In this document: positions 59,385 through 64,000 of the stretch, piece by piece
Layout: the number at the start of each line of letters is the position of its first letter
Numbering within the stretch: the stretch's first letter is position 1
Source: Shewanella inventionis
GTDB taxonomy: Bacteria; Pseudomonadota; Gammaproteobacteria; Enterobacterales; Shewanellaceae
NCBI RefSeq assembly: GCF_014641855.1
Contig: NZ_BMII01000019.1
Coordinates: forward strand, 1 to 64,000
Reading direction: 5' to 3'
DNA: 64,000 nucleotides
Notes under the pieces: generated by a model
Databases searched by the model: none
Seen by the model: the letters and a program-made list of their open reading frames with translations, nothing else
What the model was told of the DNA's origin: nothing
Translations under genes and position numbers: made by a program

Positions 59385-59990
59385 TTAATTGTTACTAAAG
59401 GCAACAACTTGCCCAGTACCAGGATTATATGTCACACCTTTAGCACCAGAAGTTGATAAATCTGGCGTTGGCGTTGGCACACCGCTTGTTTGATTTAACG
59501 TTAACGAAGCTACTTGATGATAAACGCATAAATCAAGGTTGTTCACTGTTGCGCCATCAATGCTGGTAGATGAACCACCCACCGCATTTTGAACACGTAC
59601 AGTGTAACGTTGGTCGCTTGCATCTTGGTTAAATAACACGTTACGAGGTGCGTTTTGCAACACAGAATCAAACACCTCTTGGCAAGTAGCATTTGTCATC
59701 GCTGTTGCACTGGTATTGGTTGTGCCTGTTGGGAAACCAAAACGCGTATCAAGTGATACGGTCGTTCCATCGAGCACGACACTCGTATTGCTACGGCCAT
59801 CAACTTCCCATTGAGCACGCACAAAGCTCACCGCAGTAGCTAAGCCACCAGCAACACCATCAACGCTCGCATCTTCTGCATCGTCGGTCACATTTAAAAA
59901 GCGTGGAATGGCTGTCGCAGCTAATAAACCCAAAATGACAATCACAATAACCAACTCGATTAATGAAAAACCTTGTTGTTTTAATTTCAT
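59385..59990 (-). CDS. mshB: MSHA pilin-like protein MshB
   Basis: The 201-residue pilin begins MKLKQQG|FSLIELVIVIVILG. The TAVSFVRAQWEVDGR segment and its position between mshF and mshA identify it as MshB rather than MshA. Two cysteines (TCQEVF and DLCVYH) may form a disulfide. A GAGG site precedes the ATG. It is probably a minor pilin. Confidence 0.9.
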   Translation of the reverse strand: MKLKQQGFSLIELVIVIVILGLLAATAIPRFLNVTDDAEDASVDGVAGGLATAVSFVRAQWEVDGRSNTSVVLDGTTVSLDTRFGFPTGTTNTSATAMTNATCQEVFDSVLQNAPRNVLFNQDASDQRYTVRVQNAVGGSSTSIDGATVNNLDLCVYHQVASLTLNQTSGVPTPTPDLSTSGAKGVTYNPGTGQVVAFSNN

Positions 59991-60099
59991 ACTACCTCAC
60001 TCTTTTTAAATGCTCTAATAACAGGCAAGCATACTAATACAGTTATAACTTCCACAATATTAGCAGCTTATTAAAATTTTAACACCAGCGATAGTTTTT

Positions 60100-60681
60100 T
60101 TACTTATCTGCTGATAAAAATATCACCCGTCCTGTTAGCAATTGATAACTTAAACTTGCTTGATTAGGAGAGGCATACCGACACACCTTGTCTTGGTCAT
60201 GGTAAACCACAGATAACGCTAACTCACTGGTTTGGGTTGCTAATAACTGTTGCCATAGCCGTCTGCAACCCTCGTCATCAAAAGTATCGACGATTGGCCA
60301 TCCTTTAGCAGATAATTTAATCCAATTATCTGTGCCAATTAACTCTGCTTCGCCGCTATCAAGTGGCGCCGTTAGCTGTCCATTTTTTGACGTTTGTGAT
60401 GTAGCATCACCCTCAGTACTTTTAAGCACATTTGGTGCCACATCATACCAAGACAATAACATTTTATTGGGTCTTCCTGATGTCAACCATTGGCTTCGTA
60501 CCATAGCTAAGACATTCAAAAGCCGATTATGTTCAAATGCTAAACCTTGGCTGGTTAAATTAGGTTCAGTTTTAACATAACGCGCCCCTAATATTGCCAA
60601 TATAATGAGTAACACCACAATGGCGATCATTTTGCCATACACTTTAAGCAAATCATCATCGGCTTTTTGCTGACTTAGCAT
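60100..60681 (-). CDS. mshF: MSHA biogenesis protein MshF
   Basis: The 193-residue protein has one N-terminal membrane helix (about 18-38; MIAIVVLLIILAILGARY) and a periplasmic domain (NVLAMVRSQWLTSGRPNKM). It lies between mshG and mshB, as in other MSHA loci, and its family is known only from them. The start at 60681 is chosen because GGGTAA precedes it; a longer frame reaches 60747 and overlaps mshG. Confidence 0.85.
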   Translation of the reverse strand: MLSQQKADDDLLKVYGKMIAIVVLLIILAILGARYVKTEPNLTSQGLAFEHNRLLNVLAMVRSQWLTSGRPNKMLLSWYDVAPNVLKSTEGDATSQTSKNGQLTAPLDSGEAELIGTDNWIKLSAKGWPIVDTFDDEGCRRLWQQLLATQTSELALSVVYHDQDKVCRYASPNQASLSYQLLTGRVIFLSADK

Positions 60682-60713
60682 AATGTTACCCAAAGTGTAA
60701 TGAACATAGCGTG

Positions 60714-61928
60714 TTAACCACCTTTCACTACTTTTAGCATATCCCACATCGGTAAATAGATACCCAGCGCAAGGATCAGCACAATACCTGCCACAAAACC
60801 AATTAAAATGGGTTCTAATTTCGCGGTTAAATTTTTTAAATCGTAATCTACCTCACCCTCATAAAAGTCTGCTGCATCATTTAATAGTTGATCAATTTGG
60901 CCGGTTTCTTCACCCACTGCCACCATTTGCAGCACTAACGGAGTAAACAAATGGCTAGCATTAGACACTCTGAGCATAGAATCACCAGACTCAATACCAC
61001 GGCGCATTCCTACAATCTTGTCATGCATATACGCATTGTCTACCGCATCCGCAACCAGACTGAGAGCCTGGGTCATGGGTACGCCGGCACTTAGCATCAT
61101 CGAAAAACTGCGGCAATACCGCGACAAGGTAGAGCGCTCAATAATGGAGCCAACAACCGGAATATGCAGTTTCCACAAATCCCATTGTTTTTCGCCTTTT
61201 TTAGTATGATGCCAATAGCGGATCCCAACAATAACCCCAACGATGGTCACCAGCATTAACGCCCAATAATTCACAAATAGGTTTGAGGTTGCGATAAGTA
61301 TCTTTGTTGCCCAAGGTAAATCGGCGCCAAAACGCGAAAACATATCGGCAAATTTGGGAATGACCATAATATTTAAAATAACCATGGCAACTGTAATCGC
61401 AATGAGTACAAAAATAGGATAACGCATGGCCGCCTTGATACGTCGGCGGGTTTCTTGCTCACGCTCTATGTAATGCGACAATTGAATAAATGCATCCTCT
61501 AATTTACCTGTATTTTCTCCAACGTGGATCATCGATACAAATAGCGAATCAAATACATCTGGGTGCTGGTTCATTGCAGAAGATAGCGGACGACCAGAGG
61601 TTAATTGCTCAGAAATATCATCCAGTGCTAATTTCATTCGCGCTGAATGAGTCGTTTCAGACAAACCTGCAATCGCTCGCAATATCGGAATACCCGAACG
61701 TGTTAGTGAGTACATTTGCCGAGTAAAAATTTGCAGCTCTTCTAGCGAGACTTTGCTTTGAAATAACGCTACCGAAAACGACTGTTTAGGCTTAACCTCT
61801 GTGAGCTCTAGGGGAATTATGCCCCGAGAAAGCAACACATCTGCTGCGGCGCTTTCATTGGCAGACTCCAGCTGCGCCGTAACAGATTTACCTTGTGCAT
61901 TACGTCCACGATATTGATACGTTGGCAT
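60714..61928 (-). CDS. mshG: MSHA platform protein MshG
   Basis: The 404-residue inner membrane protein has two GspF/PilC-like domains (about 68-190 and 271-392). Typical stretches are IFTRQMYSLTRSGIPILRAI and YCRSFSMMLSAGVPMTQAL, with three membrane helices near 170, 220 and 375. It is the pilus assembly platform that works with the MshE ATPase. It starts 2 bases after mshE ends. Confidence 0.96.
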   Translation of the reverse strand: MPTYQYRGRNAQGKSVTAQLESANESAAADVLLSRGIIPLELTEVKPKQSFSVALFQSKVSLEELQIFTRQMYSLTRSGIPILRAIAGLSETTHSARMKLALDDISEQLTSGRPLSSAMNQHPDVFDSLFVSMIHVGENTGKLEDAFIQLSHYIEREQETRRRIKAAMRYPIFVLIAITVAMVILNIMVIPKFADMFSRFGADLPWATKILIATSNLFVNYWALMLVTIVGVIVGIRYWHHTKKGEKQWDLWKLHIPVVGSIIERSTLSRYCRSFSMMLSAGVPMTQALSLVADAVDNAYMHDKIVGMRRGIESGDSMLRVSNASHLFTPLVLQMVAVGEETGQIDQLLNDAADFYEGEVDYDLKNLTAKLEPILIGFVAGIVLILALGIYLPMWDMLKVVKGG

Positions 61929-61930
61929 AA

Positions 61931-63691
61931 CTAGGCCCCAATGTCTGGCTGGTTAACAAGATCAGTTGATAACGCCATATTTGACTCGCTGACATCCTCA
62001 AACAACTTAGCCACTTCTTCTAAGGTGGTTGTCCCTTGAAATAAATACTCCATCGCTGAATCCGCTAATGGAATAAAATTGGGGCTTCGAACGGCGGCTC
62101 TAGCAAAATCTTGTGGGTTACCAGTGCGCATCGCATCAATCATATTTTCATCAAGTTCTAGAATTTCAAAAATACCAATTCGACCACGATACCCCGACCC
62201 ATTACAGGTTTGACAACCACTACCTACCTTAAACGTAGCACGGTTAATGTCTTGTTTAGTCACACTAGACAGCCAGCTTCGTTCAGCAGCGGAGGGGTGA
62301 TAATCAACAGCACAATTATGGCAAACTCGTCTAACTAAACGCTGCGCAATAATCACTCTCAGTGCGCTAGCCACCAAATAACTTGCCGCCCCCATATCGA
62401 GTAAGCGCAGTGCGCTGGTTACCGCGTCATTGGTATGTAAAGTTGATAATACAAAGTGACCGGTTAATGCGCCTCGCAAGCCAATTTCAACGGTTTCTTG
62501 ATCACGCATTTCGCCCACCATGATGATATCGGGGTCTTGACGAAGCGTAGTACGCAGCACATTTGAAAAGTTTAAACCAATTTTATGGTTAACCTGCACT
62601 TGGTTAATTCGCGGTAACTGGTATTCAACAGGATCTTCTACGGTGATAATCTTTCTATCTGGCGTATTTAACTCGCTTAAAATACCGTATAAGGTGGTTG
62701 TTTTACCGCTACCCGTTGGTCCGGTAACAAGTAACATGCCATGAGGACGTTTAATTTGTTTGCGAATGCGCGCCACAATATTTGGCGGCATCCCAGTTTC
62801 ATCTAAGGTGCGTAAGCCTGTGGTTTGATCTAACAAACGCATCACCACTGATTCGCCATGATAAATCGGCATGGTCGACATACGCACATCAATTTTATGA
62901 CCTTTAATTTCGATATGAAAACGGCCATCTTGGGGCATACGTTTTTCTGAAATATCCAGACCAGCCATTAACTTAAGGCGCAGCACCAAGGCCGAGGCAA
63001 TATTGACTTCACTGAGGCTATTTTCATGTAACTGACCATCAATACGTTGGCGAATACGTAACACCTTTTCACCCGGTTCGATATGAATATCCGACGCGCG
63101 CATTTGCACGGCATCTTCAAATATCGACTGTAACAATTTAACCACTGTGGTTTCATTGTCGGCATCACCTTCAGTTAAGCTGCTGAGATCAAACATATCA
63201 TCTGCGGCATATTCTTCTTCAAGCTTGCCTGCAATCTCAGCTATCTGACCCGTTCGGCGATATAAATTGTCAAATGCATCGAGCAATTGTTGCTCAGGCG
63301 CCACCGCAAGCATCAATTGTTTTGGGGCAACTAACAGTTCTAAATTATCAATAGCTTGCAAGTCGGCTGGATCGCTCATGGCAACCAAAACATGATCTAC
63401 TGCATTTTCAACCACTAACGCACGGTAACGTCTGGCCTGTACTTCAGGCAGAATATTAACCACTTCAGCTGCGATGGGTTTGCGGCTAATATCAAGATAA
63501 GGCAAATTAAGTTGCTGAGATAAAAACTGAAGCAATTGGTCTTCAGTGATGCAATTTAAATCAATGAGAGTGCGACCTAGTTTTTTCCCGCTGTTACGTT
63601 GCTCTGTCAACGCTTGCTGTAATTGTGCTTCGGTAATGATTAGCTCTTGTACCAAAAGATCACCTAAGCGCATCTTTAACTTTGGTTTCAT
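61931..63691 (-). CDS. mshE: MSHA pilus extension ATPase MshE with c-di-GMP-binding N-terminus
   Basis: The 586-residue GspE-family ATPase drives pilus extension. The N-terminal MshEN domain (about 7-62) contains the paired binding pattern RLGDLLVQELIITEAQLQQA and KLGRTLIDLNCITEDQLLQF, known to bind c-di-GMP in this family. Later motifs are Walker A GPTGSGKT (324-331, K330), the Asp box EDPVEYQ, Walker B and His box (GLRGALTGHFVLSTLHTNDA) and a four-cysteine zinc site (CHNCAVDY...CQTCNGSG). It overlaps mshN by 4 bases. Confidence 0.97.
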   Translation of the reverse strand: MKPKLKMRLGDLLVQELIITEAQLQQALTEQRNSGKKLGRTLIDLNCITEDQLLQFLSQQLNLPYLDISRKPIAAEVVNILPEVQARRYRALVVENAVDHVLVAMSDPADLQAIDNLELLVAPKQLMLAVAPEQQLLDAFDNLYRRTGQIAEIAGKLEEEYAADDMFDLSSLTEGDADNETTVVKLLQSIFEDAVQMRASDIHIEPGEKVLRIRQRIDGQLHENSLSEVNIASALVLRLKLMAGLDISEKRMPQDGRFHIEIKGHKIDVRMSTMPIYHGESVVMRLLDQTTGLRTLDETGMPPNIVARIRKQIKRPHGMLLVTGPTGSGKTTTLYGILSELNTPDRKIITVEDPVEYQLPRINQVQVNHKIGLNFSNVLRTTLRQDPDIIMVGEMRDQETVEIGLRGALTGHFVLSTLHTNDAVTSALRLLDMGAASYLVASALRVIIAQRLVRRVCHNCAVDYHPSAAERSWLSSVTKQDINRATFKVGSGCQTCNGSGYRGRIGIFEILELDENMIDAMRTGNPQDFARAAVRSPNFIPLADSAMEYLFQGTTTLEEVAKLFEDVSESNMALSTDLVNQPDIGA

Positions 63692-64000
63692 CGGTTTTCT
63701 CCTAGTTGAGCTAATCGGGTTTCAATAAAATTCATGGCGGTTGTCGATAATCCTTCATAACTTAAAGCAGAACGATAAGCTTGAGCTGCGGGGATATATT
63801 TTTGCTGAGAATCTAATGCGTAACCAAGCCCCATCCACCAGCGAGCTTGCGTTGACTCGACAAGTAACAAGCTGCGATAAGCCTGCTCTGCTAACACAAA
63901 ATGTTGAGTGCTTTGAGCCAATTCAGTTTGAGCTACCCATTTATCTCTTGCCCAGCTTGAATCATCAGGAATACTCGCCAATGTTGTTAACGCGCTGTCA
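63688..64000 (-). CDS. mshN: MSHA biogenesis protein MshN, C-terminal part (runs off the window)
   Basis: The open frame reaches the right edge with no start, so only the C-terminal about 103 residues are seen. They contain tetratricopeptide-like helices (FVLAEQAYRSLLLVESTQARWWMGLGYALDSQQKYIPAAQAYRSAL). Position just before mshE, with a 4-base overlap, fits MshN, the TPR protein of the MSHA assembly complex. A TTG near 63981 is unlikely to be the real start because coding sequence continues upstream. Confidence 0.85.
   Translation of the reverse strand, partial: DSALTTLASIPDDSSWARDKWVAQTELAQSTQHFVLAEQAYRSLLLVESTQARWWMGLGYALDSQQKYIPAAQAYRSALSYEGLSTTAMNFIETRLAQLGENR

Overview
The window looks like chromosomal DNA of a Shewanella, close to the S. 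frigidimarina group. The reasons are a four-haem periplasmic flavocytochrome c fumarate reductase (fccA) of the Shewanella type, a complete distal MSHA pilus operon, the mreBCD-maf-rng-yhdP-(nitrilase)-tldD cluster typical of gammaproteobacteria, and moderate-to-low GC with Shewanella-like gene order. Most genes are core housekeeping functions. No phage, CRISPR array, tRNA or rRNA was seen. Mobile DNA is limited to one probable MITE and possibly a junction at the left edge.

Left part (1-8.7 kb): a GGDEF-EAL gene that has lost its 5' end; a sensor kinase and response regulator pair divergent from fccA; then a small membrane protein and a DUF2798-DUF3861 pair. The fccA intergenic region holds two identical-architecture inverted repeats (TATGC-N6-GCATA) exactly 30 bp apart, about 55-85 bp upstream of a sigma-54-like element. 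The adjacent Fis-type response regulator has lost the GAFTGA loop. This is the most interesting regulatory arrangement in the window.

Middle part (8.8-34 kb): ssb, a YajR-like MFS exporter, uvrA, an M28 peptidase lipoprotein, the cold-shock type helicase deaD, a DMT exporter, purC, a Fur-box-preceded siderophore receptor, a MITE in a 1.1 kb gene-free gap, a chemotaxis receptor, rimO, a DUF4397 lipoprotein, pmbA, darP, a large Ig-like lipoprotein, a small lipoprotein, a LysR regulator and a small TPR protein.

Right part, mostly minus strand (35-64 kb): a TolC/HlyD/ABC-2/ABC-2 export operon without a visible ATPase gene; tldD, a nitrilase-family hydrolase, yhdP, rng and maf; then mreD, mreC and mreB; and finally the MSHA operon read from the right edge as mshN(partial)-E-G-F-B-A-C-D-O-P-Q. 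MshE carries the N-terminal c-di-GMP-binding repeats, so pilus activity should respond to c-di-GMP. The EAL-domain protein at the far left is a possible but unproven participant in that signalling.

All calls come from reading the sequence and recalling protein families. No database search was run.
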